A DNA stretch of 64,000 bases, taken from the NCBI RefSeq assembly GCF_000009265.1, contig NC_008380.1, positions 687,501 to 751,500 of the forward strand. Reading direction: 5' to 3'. The notes beneath the pieces are model-generated. The model was not told where the DNA came from, searched no databases, and saw only the letters and a program-made list of their open reading frames with translations. This stretch comes from Rhizobium johnstonii 3841 (GTDB lineage Bacteria > Pseudomonadota > Alphaproteobacteria > Rhizobiales > Rhizobiaceae). Below are positions 1 through 8,429 of this stretch, one piece after another. Every line of letters begins with the position of its first letter. The first letter of the stretch is position 1. A program made the translations under genes and the position numbers.

Positions 1-476
1 ATGACAGTGACGGTGAAGGCCGCGACAGCGCTCTGGCCGATATTCAGATCGTAGCCGAACCAGCTCCTCAGAAGATAGGGAATGATGCCGATGGACGGGG
101 TGGTCATCAGCTTCCAGACCGAGCCGACGATGATCGGCGCCATGATCAGGGGCAGAGTATGGATCGTGCGAAACACCGCTTTTCCGGGAAAGTCCTTGAG
201 CAGCGCCTGGGCGAGGATGTAGCCGAGGACCAGCTCCGACACGACCGCGAAGAAGACGAATGTCAGGGTTATGCCGAGCGATGCCAGGAACTGCGGGTCG
301 AAGACGAGCCGCCGATAGTTCTCAGCCCAGTTGAAGATCATGCCCGGATTGGCCGCGAACGGGTTCCATGAATGGAAAGAGACCCAGAGGACGTAGATGA
401 ACGGAAAGATCCCGAACAGTCCGAGGATCACTATGGTCGGTGACAGCAACAGCCACCCGAGCTTCTGCGAATGCAT
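1..476 (-). CDS. Sugar ABC transporter permease, MalF/UgpA type (3' end outside window)
   Basis: Inner-membrane subunit of a carbohydrate ABC importer. Reading the minus strand from the ATG at 476 gives about 158 codons with no stop before the window edge. It begins MHSQKLGWLLLSPT, followed by a hydrophobic first segment (IVILGLFGIFPFIYVLW) and then two more membrane stretches, the layout of the first permease of CUT1 sugar transporters. A GGGGGA ribosome site lies about 7 bases upstream. It follows the binding-protein gene on the same strand, so the two are probably co-transcribed. The second permease and the ATPase are expected outside the window. The EAA loop is not visible because the gene is cut. 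Confidence 0.88.
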   Translation of the reverse strand, partial: MHSQKLGWLLLSPTIVILGLFGIFPFIYVLWVSFHSWNPFAANPGMIFNWAENYRRLVFDPQFLASLGITLTFVFFAVVSELVLGYILAQALLKDFPGKAVFRTIHTLPLIMAPIIVGSVWKLMTTPSIGIIPYLLRSWFGYDLNIGQSAVAAFTVTV

Positions 477-532
477 CGCCTATCCCCCATTGAACACTAT
501 GTGGATGTCCGGCCCATCTGGGAACGGAAGAT

Positions 533-556
533 GACGGGTCGTCGCAACGACCCGTC
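533..556 (-). other. Intercistronic hairpin between binding-protein and permease genes
   Basis: Perfect 10-bp inverted repeat (gacgggtcgt / acgacccgtc) with a 4-base loop and no T tract. It lies just after the binding-protein stop and before the permease. Such stems commonly protect the upstream part of the message, which would explain more binding protein than permease. That role is inferred. Confidence 0.6.
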
Positions 557-573
557 AAGTTGGGGAGGATTTT

Positions 574-2007
574 TTATTTGCGATAGCCGAGCGAGGTGAG
601 CTCTTCTTCGGCCTTGGCCGCCATCTGGTCGAGGCCTTCATCGGGACCGATCTTGCCGGTCAGGATGTCGTAGAAGATAGGCGCGGTCGCTTCACGCACC
701 TGCGCATGGAAGGGGTAGGGGGGAGCGCCGGCGAAGAGCTTGCCGTCGTCCTTCAGCATCGTGTAGAAGCCGCCGAGCTTGACGTCCATCTCCTTCACCT
801 TCGGATCGTCGAACGTCGCCGTATTGGTGATGCGCGGTGCGGCGATGGCCCAATCGGGCTGCACTTCGTTCTGACCGATGAATTCGAGGAACAGCAGTGA
901 CGCTTCCTTGTTCTTGGACGTAACCGGCACGCCGAAGGCGCCGCCATCGTAGTAGCCGATATAGCCCTTTCCAGCTTTCGCGTCGTCCAGCACGCCCGGC
1001 TCGAGCGGCGGCAGAGCGAAACCGACCTGGCCGACCACTTTCGACTGCGCCGGATCGCTCGCGATCCACGCGGCGTTCTCACCATAGATCAGTCCCTGGG
1101 CGACGCGGCCCGCGGCGAAGGTCGTCGCGGTTTCCGTCCAGGTTGACTGCGTCGATTCCGGAGGAGCGATGTCGCGCAGGTGCAGCCAGTACTTCAACGC
1201 GGCCTTTGCCTTGTCGCCGTTCATCGCGCCGCCATGTTCGATCGTCGCCGCATAGTTGTTCTTGGCGTCGATGCCCCAATTGTAGACGCCGAAGGTCGGC
1301 GCGATGGACTCGAAGAATTCATACCAGGACGCCGGATGGCCTGTATGTGCCTGAGCGGTGGTGCCCCAGAGCTCCATGCCGTTGTCCTTGCCGTACTTCG
1401 TGAAGAAGTCGGCGATCTCGGTGTATTCCGCGTGTGTGGTCGCCGGCTTCAGGTCCTTGCCGGTTTCCTTCTTGAAGGCTTCCTTGATCTTCGGATCGTC
1501 GAAGAGGTCCTTGCGATAGAGATACGCCTTCAGGAAGGCTTCCATCGGAACGCCGAAGAGATCGCCGCTCGAGTCCTTGAAGTAGTCGGCGAAGCTGGTG
1601 AAGTTCGCATCGTCGTAGGTCGGCGCCTTCAGATCCGGCTGGTCTTTCAGCGTCTTCGTGATGTCGACGAGGAAATCCCTGGCGAGATAGGAGTAGATGA
1701 TGTCCTGCTCGATGTAGACCATGTCATAGATGCCGGTCTTGGCTTCCATGTCCTTGATGGCCTTGTCGTACATTTGATCCCAGGACGTCGTCTCGATGTC
1801 GACCTTGATGCCGGTCTTCTTTTCGAATTCCGGAGCGAGCACGTTCCTGATGTAGTTCGATGGCGGGGTGCTTTCGGTGACGCCGTGCAGTGTCACGCCC
1901 TTGAATTTGGCGCCGGCGTCGGACCAGAAATCAGCCCAGGCCGGCGACGCGGTCGTGGCGAGGCTGAGCGTCAGCGCAAGCGCGCTAGCCTTCAAAGCAT
2001 AGTTCAT
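574..2007 (-). CDS. Sugar ABC transporter substrate-binding protein (family 1)
   Basis: Periplasmic binding protein of the carbohydrate importer whose permease follows. It is 477 residues, starting [17 protein letters not shown] with a clear Sec signal peptide and a likely cleavage after PAWA. The body looks like an extracellular solute-binding protein family 1: an [11 protein letters not shown] strand near residue 60, a [12 protein letters not shown] helix and a GGAFGVPV motif. The start at 2007 is preferred over one five codons upstream because GGGAGGA sits just before it. It is divergent from the epimerase/ROK operon. The ligand is not readable from sequence; the neighbours suggest a polyol or rare hexose. 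Confidence 0.9.
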   Translation of the reverse strand: MNYALKASALALTLSLATTASPAWADFWSDAGAKFKGVTLHGVTESTPPSNYIRNVLAPEFEKKTGIKVDIETTSWDQMYDKAIKDMEAKTGIYDMVYIEQDIIYSYLARDFLVDITKTLKDQPDLKAPTYDDANFTSFADYFKDSSGDLFGVPMEAFLKAYLYRKDLFDDPKIKEAFKKETGKDLKPATTHAEYTEIADFFTKYGKDNGMELWGTTAQAHTGHPASWYEFFESIAPTFGVYNWGIDAKNNYAATIEHGGAMNGDKAKAALKYWLHLRDIAPPESTQSTWTETATTFAAGRVAQGLIYGENAAWIASDPAQSKVVGQVGFALPPLEPGVLDDAKAGKGYIGYYDGGAFGVPVTSKNKEASLLFLEFIGQNEVQPDWAIAAPRITNTATFDDPKVKEMDVKLGGFYTMLKDDGKLFAGAPPYPFHAQVREATAPIFYDILTGKIGPDEGLDQMAAKAEEELTSLGYRK

Positions 2008-2304
2008 TTTCAATCCTCCCAAATTGCAGCGAGATCATTTCGCCGGTCCTTTGTGTAGGCCAAAAAAACCACCGGCGCAACATTTGTTGTCTAAACATGC
2101 AAATCATGGATCTATCTCATTGATTTTTGCAGAAAGTAATTTCCGGCGGAGAGTGGAATGCAATGCGCACAGGCTTAAAATATTGCATTGCAAGGTAATT
2201 TTGCAAAGCAGCAAAGGATTTTCAGCCAAAATTATTTGTTGTCTTGCCAAACTAAATGGCATAGCACTGTCCGCAGCCAAAGGCATTTTTTGGAGGAAAA
2301 GGCT
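2008..2304. promoter_or_regulatory. Divergent promoter region with two ATTTGTTGTCT direct repeats
   Basis: An AT-rich 297-bp region between the divergent binding-protein and epimerase genes. The 11-mer ATTTGTTGTCT occurs at 2082-2092 and again at 2234-2244, one near each gene. TTGCA-type half sites also recur between 2095 and 2215. The adjacent ROK regulator is the obvious candidate to bind these repeats, but this is inferred from position only. Confidence 0.5.
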
Positions 2305-3189
2305 ATGCGTCGATTGGGTATCCATTCATTTGTATGGACAGGCGGCCAAACGCAGGAAGGGCTGGAGACGGCCCTCAACAAGACGGCCGAACACGGATAT
2401 CGCACCATCGAATTTGCCTATCTGCGCCCCGAGAAATTCAATCTCGATCGACTGGCAAAGCTTGCGCAGTCGCTTGACGTGGAGATTGGCGTGACGATGG
2501 GCCTGTCGCTCGACAGGGACGTATCGAGTGAGGATACCTCTGCTGTGTCCGCCGGCAAGCAGACGCTGGCCGACGCCGTTCGGGCGGTCCGTGACATCGG
2601 CGGCAACAAGCTCGGCGGGATTCTCTATTCCGCGCACACCAAGTACAATCGCCAGCCGACGAAGAAGGGCTGGGACAACAGCGTCGCCGCGATCGCCGCG
2701 ATCGCCGAAGTCGCGAGACAAGCGAACGTCGACCTCGTCCTGGAGGTTGTCAACCGGTTCGAGACGAACTTGCTGAATACGGCGGCGCAGGGGCTGAAGT
2801 TCATCGCCGAGACGGGATCAGAGCATGTCCGTCTCCACCTCGACACATTCCATATGAACATCGAGGAAGCCAATCCGGCCGCCGCGATCCGCCTGGCCGG
2901 CGACAAGATCGGCTACTTCCACATCGGCGAGAGCAATCGCGGTTACCTCGGCGACGGTGTCATCAACTTCGATCTGATCTTCGACGCTCTGCTCGACATC
3001 GACTACAAGCGCGACATCGTGTTCGAAAGCTTCTCGACGACGGTCGTGGACGAAGGCCTGTCGCTCGCCTGTGCGATCTGGCGCGACACCTGGGAGGATA
3101 ATGATCCGCTGGCCGCGCACGCGAAGCGCTACATCGAGCTGAAATATGAAGAGGCCAAGCGTCGCCGCGCCACAAACGCGCGGCCCTGA
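2305..3189 (+). CDS. Sugar isomerase, D-tagatose/D-allulose 3-epimerase family
   Basis: TIM-barrel epimerase of 294 residues that interconverts ketohexoses at C3 through a metal-bound enediolate. The family signatures are clear: LEVVNRFETNLLNT, LHLDTFHMNIEE and FHIGESNRG. The expected metal ligands fall at E147, D180, H206 and E241, each five residues earlier than the Agrobacterium D-psicose 3-epimerase ligands (152, 185, 211, 246 as I recall them). An in-frame start 39 codons upstream is rejected: GGAGG sits just before 2305. First gene of an operon with a ROK regulator and a ketose kinase. The true substrate (allulose, tagatose, sorbose or a pentulose) cannot be read from sequence. Confidence 0.85.
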   Translation: MRRLGIHSFVWTGGQTQEGLETALNKTAEHGYRTIEFAYLRPEKFNLDRLAKLAQSLDVEIGVTMGLSLDRDVSSEDTSAVSAGKQTLADAVRAVRDIGGNKLGGILYSAHTKYNRQPTKKGWDNSVAAIAAIAEVARQANVDLVLEVVNRFETNLLNTAAQGLKFIAETGSEHVRLHLDTFHMNIEEANPAAAIRLAGDKIGYFHIGESNRGYLGDGVINFDLIFDALLDIDYKRDIVFESFSTTVVDEGLSLACAIWRDTWEDNDPLAAHAKRYIELKYEEAKRRRATNARP

Positions 3190-3251
3190 TTATCCCTCTG
3201 ACAGCCTGTTCCAGTCGTGTAAGGGTTGGGCCGACTGAAGGGAATTGAAAG

Positions 3252-4466
3252 ATGAACGACACCGTCTCCATCGGAAGTTCGCCGCGCAGGATCCGGCAGA
3301 ACAATATCGTCGCCGCCTTGCAGACGATCTATGCCCACCGAAGCCTCAGCCGGGCGGATCTCGCCCGGAAGCTCGGGATGAATCGCTCATCCTCGGGAGA
3401 GATCGTCGCCGAACTGACGGAAGGTGGGTTCGTTCAGGAGTCGGACGAGAGCGGCAAGCAGCGCCTGGAACATTCCCGTGCCGGGCGTCCTGGTATCATG
3501 CTCGAACTGGTCCCCGATGCCGCATTCTTCGTCGGGATCGAAATTGGCGTCGAGCATATTTCGGCGGCAGTTATCGATCTCTCCGCCGACGTCCGGGCAT
3601 GTCGGAAAATGGCGTTCGACACCATGTCTTCGACCGTGGAAAAGGCCGTGGCCGAGGGCGTCGAGCTGATTGTCAGTGCGATGGAAAAGAGGATGATCGG
3701 ACGGTGCAAGGGTCTCGGCATATCGGCGCCGGCCCACATCCGGCCGGACGGAATTGTCACCCTCGCACCCATCATCGGCTGGCGGGAGGTGTCGTTGAAG
3801 GAGATTGGGCAGTCCGCCTTCCCGGCCGCCGTCCCGATCGCCGTTGAAAACGACGCCAACGCGTTTGCGATCGGCGACAGCTATCGTCACGGCGTCTCAG
3901 GCGTGACCCTGTTCCTGCTGATGGAAACGGGCGTCGGCGGCGGCATCATGATCGATGGCAAACTGTTCCGGGGCGGCCACGGCCTGGCGGGAGAAATCGG
4001 CCACACCCTGGTGCCGGGAAGCGGCGGTCAGAAGTTTGAGCAACTGATCGGTCGCGAAGTGCTGATCAGGCAGTATCGCGAGGCTATTGGACGTAAGCAC
4101 GTCGACCTGCAGGAGTTCCTTGGCGACGTTCATGACCGTGTCCCGGCCGCGGTCAATATCGCCGAAACCTGGTCGCGCCATCTCGCATACGCATTGCTGC
4201 AGGCCTGTCGGCTGCTCGACCCCGACAGGATCGTGCTGGGTGGCTCCGTGGCGTCTCTCTACCCGATGGTGGCGGCCCGTGTGGCGGTCCACATGTCGGA
4301 GGGACAGAATATACCTTTCCCCACGCCTGAGATCGTCGTGGACGATGATGCGGAGTTCGGTTCCGCCTTCGGGGCGGCGTGCATGTTGCACCAGCGCTTT
4401 CTGTCATTGGAGAGCGAGGAGTTCGGCGGCGAGGACGGTGCGCCGGTCCAGTCGGCGACGAGTTGA
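3252..4466 (+). CDS. ROK-family transcriptional regulator
   Basis: 404 residues. The N-terminal winged HTH covers about residues 15-75 (SLSRADLARKLGMNRSSSGE). A ROK sugar-kinase-like domain follows, with the DxGxG-like segment IGIEIGVEHISAAVID, the ENDANAFAIGD segment and the glycine-rich LLMETGVGGGIMIDG. The usual ROK zinc motif with its cysteines is absent: after EIGHTLV the sequence reads PGSGGQKFEQL. It is therefore a regulator unlikely to bind zinc there. It lies 62 bp after the epimerase gene and just before the kinase, so it probably controls the island in response to a sugar. Confidence 0.88.
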   Translation: MNDTVSIGSSPRRIRQNNIVAALQTIYAHRSLSRADLARKLGMNRSSSGEIVAELTEGGFVQESDESGKQRLEHSRAGRPGIMLELVPDAAFFVGIEIGVEHISAAVIDLSADVRACRKMAFDTMSSTVEKAVAEGVELIVSAMEKRMIGRCKGLGISAPAHIRPDGIVTLAPIIGWREVSLKEIGQSAFPAAVPIAVENDANAFAIGDSYRHGVSGVTLFLLMETGVGGGIMIDGKLFRGGHGLAGEIGHTLVPGSGGQKFEQLIGREVLIRQYREAIGRKHVDLQEFLGDVHDRVPAAVNIAETWSRHLAYALLQACRLLDPDRIVLGGSVASLYPMVAARVAVHMSEGQNIPFPTPEIVVDDDAEFGSAFGAACMLHQRFLSLESEEFGGEDGAPVQSATS

Positions 4467-4496
4467 TGACAAGAACGATCGAAAGCAGGATTGCAA

Positions 4497-5474
4497 ATGA
4501 CTTCAGTACTGGCTCCGGACCAGCTTGGTCCCACGGTTTGCGTAGGGGAGATCCTCGTCGAGATCGTCGCCACGACGGTCGGAGACGGTTTTCTTGAAGC
4601 CCAGCCGCTCGTCGGTCCGTTCGCGAGCGGAGCGCCGGCGATCTTCATCTCGCAATGCGGGCGCCTCGGCGGCAAGGCCGCGATGGTCGGCGCCGTCGGC
4701 GATGACGATTTCGGTCGTGTCAATACCGATCGCCTCAAACGCGACGGCGTCGATGTTTCGACGATCTCGATCGATCCGGATTATCCCACAGGAAGCGCCT
4801 TTGTCCGCTACCGCAAGGATGGCTCCCGGGATTTCGTCTACAACATCGCCACATCAGCAGCCGCACGCTTCGGCTGGTCTCAAACGGTCGGCGATCTCAT
4901 CAATCGGAGCGGCCATCTTCACGTGATGGGTTCCGCTCTGTCGGTCCCCAGCGCGCGCGCGGTGATCGACAAGGCGGTCGGCATCGTCAAGGCACGCGGG
5001 GGAACGCTCTCGGTGGATCCGAACATTCGCAAGGAATTGAAGCTGGACAAGGACACCGAGCGTCGGTTTTCCAAGCTTGTCGCTGCCGCCGATTTGCTTC
5101 TGCCGTCCGGAGAGGAGCTTGAGCGTGCCGCCGGTGTCGAAGGCAAGGCAGAAGCAATCCGCCGCTTGTTCGAGGTGGGCGTCAAGGAGATCGTGCTGAA
5201 GCGCGGAGCCGAAGGCGCGACCTACTTCGGCAGGGACGGAGACCGCATCGACGCTCCGGCATTTGTTGTTCAGGAGGTCGATCCCACCGGCGCCGGCGAC
5301 TGCTTCGGCGGTGCCTATCTCACCTGCCGGCGGCTCGGAATGTCTCCGCAGCAAGCTCTGACCTATGGCTCGGCCGCCGGCGCCCGCAACGTGACGGTGC
5401 TGGGTCCGATGGAAGGCGCCGGCACTCAGCAAGAACTCGATGCGTTCATCGCTTCAACGGAAAGGCGTCCGTGA
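4497..5474 (+). CDS. PfkB-family carbohydrate kinase, probable ketohexose (tagatose-type) kinase
   Basis: Cytoplasmic ribokinase-fold sugar kinase of 325 residues. The N-terminal VCVGEILVEIVAT and FIS..GRLGGKAAMVGAVGDDDFG segments form the sugar site. The C-terminal DPTGAGDCFGG supplies the anion hole and catalytic Asp. The ATG at 4497 follows AGGA at a good distance; a TTG two codons earlier is less likely. Its stop overlaps the start of the GatZ-like gene by one base, so the two are translationally coupled. The same kinase plus GatZ-like pair occurs in the Agrobacterium galactitol/altritol locus, where they act as tagatose kinase and tagatose-6-phosphate 4-epimerase. That assignment here is by analogy. 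Confidence 0.82.
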   Translation: MTSVLAPDQLGPTVCVGEILVEIVATTVGDGFLEAQPLVGPFASGAPAIFISQCGRLGGKAAMVGAVGDDDFGRVNTDRLKRDGVDVSTISIDPDYPTGSAFVRYRKDGSRDFVYNIATSAAARFGWSQTVGDLINRSGHLHVMGSALSVPSARAVIDKAVGIVKARGGTLSVDPNIRKELKLDKDTERRFSKLVAAADLLLPSGEELERAAGVEGKAEAIRRLFEVGVKEIVLKRGAEGATYFGRDGDRIDAPAFVVQEVDPTGAGDCFGGAYLTCRRLGMSPQQALTYGSAAGARNVTVLGPMEGAGTQQELDAFIASTERRP

Positions 5475-6751
5475 TGCAGGTGCATCTCAATGAACTGGCC
5501 AGGCTGAGGATCGAGGGGCGCCCCAGAGGCGTGACCTCCGTATGCTCCGCCCATCCGATCGTGCTTCGAGCAGCGCTCCGACACGGGCGGCAACAGGCAA
5601 GCACCGTCCTGATCGAAGCGACCTGCAACCAGGTCAACCACCTCGGCGGCTACACCGGGATGACGCCAAGCGACTTTGCGTCCCTCGTCCGTAAAATAGC
5701 CATCGAGGAGGGGTGCCCGGAAAAACTCATCGTTCTCGGCGGCGATCACCTCGGCCCCAATCCTTGGCGCGATCGCCCGGCAGAAGAGGCCATGGCCGAG
5801 GCGGAGAAGATGGTTGCCGCCTATGTCGAGACCGGATTCCGCAAGATTCACCTCGATGCCTCGATGGGCTGCAAGGGCGAGCCGGTGGCGCTCGATGACG
5901 AAACCACGGCCCATCGCGCCGCCCGGCTTGCGGCGGTCGCCGAGGCTTCGGCGAAGAGGGCCGGCGGCGCAATGCCGGTTTATGTCATCGGCACCGAAGT
6001 GCCGCCGCCAGGCGGGGCCGATCATACCCTGACAACCATCGATCCGACGGCGGCTGCAGCGGCGCTGACGACGATCGAAGTCCACCGCCGGATCTTTGCG
6101 GAGGCCGGACTCGGCCAGGCGTTTGAACGGGCCATCGGGCTGGTCGTTCAGCCGGGCGTCGAGTTCGGCAATCAGAATGTCATCCTGTACGACCGGAACA
6201 AGATAGACGCGCTGAAATCAGTGCTCACCGACGAGCCGCAGTTCGTCTTCGAGGCTCACTCGACGGACTATCAGGGAACCCGGCCGTTGACCGCGCTGGT
6301 AGAGGACGGCTTTCCCATTCTGAAGGTCGGTCCTGAGCTGACCTTCGTCCTGCGCGAAGCGCTTTACGCGCTGGATGCGATCGCTTCGGACCTTTTGCCC
6401 GATTACGGCCAGCGTCCGCTCTATGCGGCGATGGAAGCGCTGATGCTCGATCAGCCAGGCAACTGGAGCCGCCACTACCACGGCACAGACGCCGAGATGC
6501 GCTGGCTGCGGCATTACTCGCTGTCTGACCGCATCCGCTATTATTGGGCGTCGGCGGAGGTACAAGAGGCCGTCCGGCGCCTGTGCGGGGCCCTTCGAGG
6601 GCAAACCGTACCGCTGCCGTTGCTTTGGCAGCATATGCCGGCCGCACAGGATTTCGCAGATGCGCCGCTCGATCCGGAACAGGTTTTGATCTGGAGAGTG
6701 ACGAAGAGTCTCTCGGACTATCATGCCGCTTGCGGCGTCGGGAAGAATTGA
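5474..6751 (+). CDS. GatZ/KbaZ-like protein, probable D-tagatose-6-phosphate 4-epimerase
   Basis: 425 residues of the class II D-tagatose-bisphosphate aldolase non-catalytic-subunit family. Motifs seen: TSVCSAHPIVLRAAL near the N terminus, EATCNQVNHLGGYTGMTP, LGGDHLGPNPW, and FRKIHLDASMGC. In enterobacteria GatZ/KbaZ stabilises the GatY/KbaY aldolase. No GatY/KbaY partner is present here, and stand-alone relatives in Agrobacterium epimerise tagatose-6-phosphate to fructose-6-phosphate. That role fits the overlapping upstream kinase. A GTG three bases earlier is an alternative start. Confidence is high for the family and moderate for the reaction. Confidence 0.82.
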   Translation: MQVHLNELARLRIEGRPRGVTSVCSAHPIVLRAALRHGRQQASTVLIEATCNQVNHLGGYTGMTPSDFASLVRKIAIEEGCPEKLIVLGGDHLGPNPWRDRPAEEAMAEAEKMVAAYVETGFRKIHLDASMGCKGEPVALDDETTAHRAARLAAVAEASAKRAGGAMPVYVIGTEVPPPGGADHTLTTIDPTAAAAALTTIEVHRRIFAEAGLGQAFERAIGLVVQPGVEFGNQNVILYDRNKIDALKSVLTDEPQFVFEAHSTDYQGTRPLTALVEDGFPILKVGPELTFVLREALYALDAIASDLLPDYGQRPLYAAMEALMLDQPGNWSRHYHGTDAEMRWLRHYSLSDRIRYYWASAEVQEAVRRLCGALRGQTVPLPLLWQHMPAAQDFADAPLDPEQVLIWRVTKSLSDYHAACGVGKN

Positions 6752-6781
6752 CAATCAGGATCAAGACAGGAGGAAAAATCG

Positions 6782-7507
6782 ATGACGGAATTGAATGGGA
6801 AGATCGCGGCGGTCACGGGTGCTGCGTCCGGAATAGGGCTCGCTTCGACGGAGGCAATGCTCGCCGCTGGCGCGACGGTCGTGCTGGTCGACCGCGATGA
6901 GAAGGCCCTTGAGACGGTTTGTGCCCGGCTTGGCGAGCGCGCTATTCCGCTGGTGCTCAACTTGCTGGATCCGCACCAGTGCGCGGGATTGCTCGAGGGC
7001 ATCCTGTCGAAGACGGGCAAGCTCGATATCCTGCATGCCAATGCAGGCACCTATATCGGCGGCGACCTGATGGAGACCGATCTCGATACCATCGATCGGA
7101 TGCTCAATCTCAACGTCAATGTCGTCATCAAGAACGTTCGAAACGTCATTCCGCACATGATCGAACGCGGCACCGGCGACATTGTCGTCACGAGTTCTGT
7201 CGCCGGGCACTCGGCGATTCCATGGGAACCTGTCTATTCGTCATCGAAATGGGCGATGACCTGCTTCGTCCAGACGATGCGACGCCAGCTTCTGAAAAGT
7301 GGCATTCGCGTGGGGTCGGTTTCTCCAGGACCGGTGATCAGCGCTCTGCTTGCGGATTGGCCGGAGGAAAACCTTCGCAAGGCCAAGGAGGCCGGAGCTT
7401 TGATCGAGCCCAAGGAAGTCGCCGACGCGATCATCTTCATGCTAACCCGGCCGCGCAACGTCACCATCCGCGATATCGTCGTGCTTCCAAGCGCCTTTGA
7501 CATTTGA
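6782..7507 (+). CDS. SDR oxidoreductase, ribitol 2-dehydrogenase-like
   Basis: 241-residue classical short-chain dehydrogenase. It has the cofactor motif VTGAASGIGLAS, an acidic residue at the end of beta-2 (LVDRDE) favouring NAD, the NAG motif HANAGTY, catalytic Ser in VTSSVAG and YSSSK for the Tyr/Lys pair. The C terminus TIRDIVVLPSAFDI closely resembles rhizobial ribitol dehydrogenases, which also oxidise other polyols such as allitol. AGGAGGA lies just before the ATG. It sits between the tagatose-type genes and a second SDR, suggesting oxidation of a polyol to the ketose handled by the epimerase and kinase. Confidence 0.85.
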   Translation: MTELNGKIAAVTGAASGIGLASTEAMLAAGATVVLVDRDEKALETVCARLGERAIPLVLNLLDPHQCAGLLEGILSKTGKLDILHANAGTYIGGDLMETDLDTIDRMLNLNVNVVIKNVRNVIPHMIERGTGDIVVTSSVAGHSAIPWEPVYSSSKWAMTCFVQTMRRQLLKSGIRVGSVSPGPVISALLADWPEENLRKAKEAGALIEPKEVADAIIFMLTRPRNVTIRDIVVLPSAFDI

Positions 7508-7518
7508 GGAGACGTGAG

Positions 7519-8292
7519 ATGAGCTACCAGCAGAAATTTCGCCTCGACGGCGAACGTGCGGTGGTCACAGGCGGAGGGCGGGCGATCGGTCTCTGCTGCA
7601 CCGAGGCGCTGGCGGAGGCGGGCGCCGCCGTCGTCGTCATCGAACGCAGCGAGGCCGACGCTGAGCAAGCGCTTGCTCTCCGGAATAGAGGCTACGACGT
7701 CGAAGTCCGGGTCGGTGATGTCACCGACGCGGCCCGAATGGACGCGATCGCAACCGAGCTTGCCGATGGCGGGCGGCCGGCGACCATCCTGGTCAACAAT
7801 GCCGGAATTGGCCAGAGCGGCATCCCGGCGCAGGATCTCACTGACGCCGATTGGCTGCGCATGATGGACGTCAATCTCAACGGCGTCTTCTGGTGCTCGC
7901 GCGCCTTTGGTCGTTCCATGATTTCGATGAAACGCGGCGCCATCGTCAACCTCGGCTCGATGTCGGGGACGATCTGCAACCGGCCCCAACCTCAGACGGC
8001 CTATAACGTCTCCAAGGCGGCGGTCCATCACCTCACGCGCTCGTTGGCCGCCGAGTGGGCCCATCACGGCATCAGGGTAAACGCCGTCGCGCCCACCTAC
8101 ATCGAGACGCCGATGGTGGTGGCCGTCGAAGCCAATCGGGAGCGTATCCCGCTCTGGCTCGCCGACACGCCGATGGCGCGGATGGGAACGCCGGAAGAGG
8201 TTGCAAGCGCCGTCCTCTTCCTCGCATCGGGCGCCGCCAGCCTCATGACCGGGGCGATCGTCAACGTCGATGCTGGGTTCACCTGCTGGTAG
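7519..8292 (+). CDS. SDR oxidoreductase, galactitol dehydrogenase-like
   Basis: 257-residue short-chain dehydrogenase. Visible are VVTGGGRAIGLCC (cofactor loop), NNAGIG, LGSMSGTICNRPQ (catalytic Ser region), YNVSKAA (Tyr/Lys) and the C-terminal VNVDAGFTCW. The start (xFRLDGERAVVTG) and the SMSGTI.NRPQ segment recall Rhodobacter galactitol dehydrogenase. The start at 7519 has AGGAGA upstream; a TTG overlapping the previous stop is less likely. It is the last gene of the first operon and is followed by a strong stem-loop. The likely role is oxidation of a hexitol or pentitol to a ketose. Confidence 0.85.
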   Translation: MSYQQKFRLDGERAVVTGGGRAIGLCCTEALAEAGAAVVVIERSEADAEQALALRNRGYDVEVRVGDVTDAARMDAIATELADGGRPATILVNNAGIGQSGIPAQDLTDADWLRMMDVNLNGVFWCSRAFGRSMISMKRGAIVNLGSMSGTICNRPQPQTAYNVSKAAVHHLTRSLAAEWAHHGIRVNAVAPTYIETPMVVAVEANRERIPLWLADTPMARMGTPEEVASAVLFLASGAASLMTGAIVNVDAGFTCW

Positions 8293-8300
8293 TCGGTCCC

Positions 8301-8327
8301 GGGCGAGGTGCGAGCGGCACCTCGCCC
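8301..8327 (+). terminator. Perfect 11-bp stem-loop after first polyol operon
   Basis: Inverted repeat GGGCGAGGTGC / GCACCTCGCCC with a 5-base loop, 8 bp after the galactitol-dehydrogenase-like stop. There is no T tract, so it may act as a weak terminator or a 3' stabilising stem between the two operons. Confidence 0.6.
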
Positions 8328-8344
8328 ACACCTGGAAACCAGTA

Positions 8345-8412
8345 TGGAAACGTTACCACATTATCTTGACTCGTATACCTGCTGCGTTTATCCAAATGTG
8401 GAAACGATACCA
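8345..8412 (+). promoter_or_regulatory. Promoter flanked by two LacI-type operators
   Basis: Two near-palindromes of the LacI-family kind, tggaaacgttacca (8345-8358) and tggaaacgatacca (8399-8412), are 54 bp apart, roughly five helical turns. Between them lies a plausible sigma-70 promoter, TTGACT (8366-8371), 17 bp, TATCCA (8389-8394). Transcription would begin within the second operator. The aldolase ATG follows at 8430. The LacI-family gene at the end of this operon is the likely repressor. Confidence 0.75.
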
Positions 8413-8429
8413 TATTGGGAGGAAGTTTG

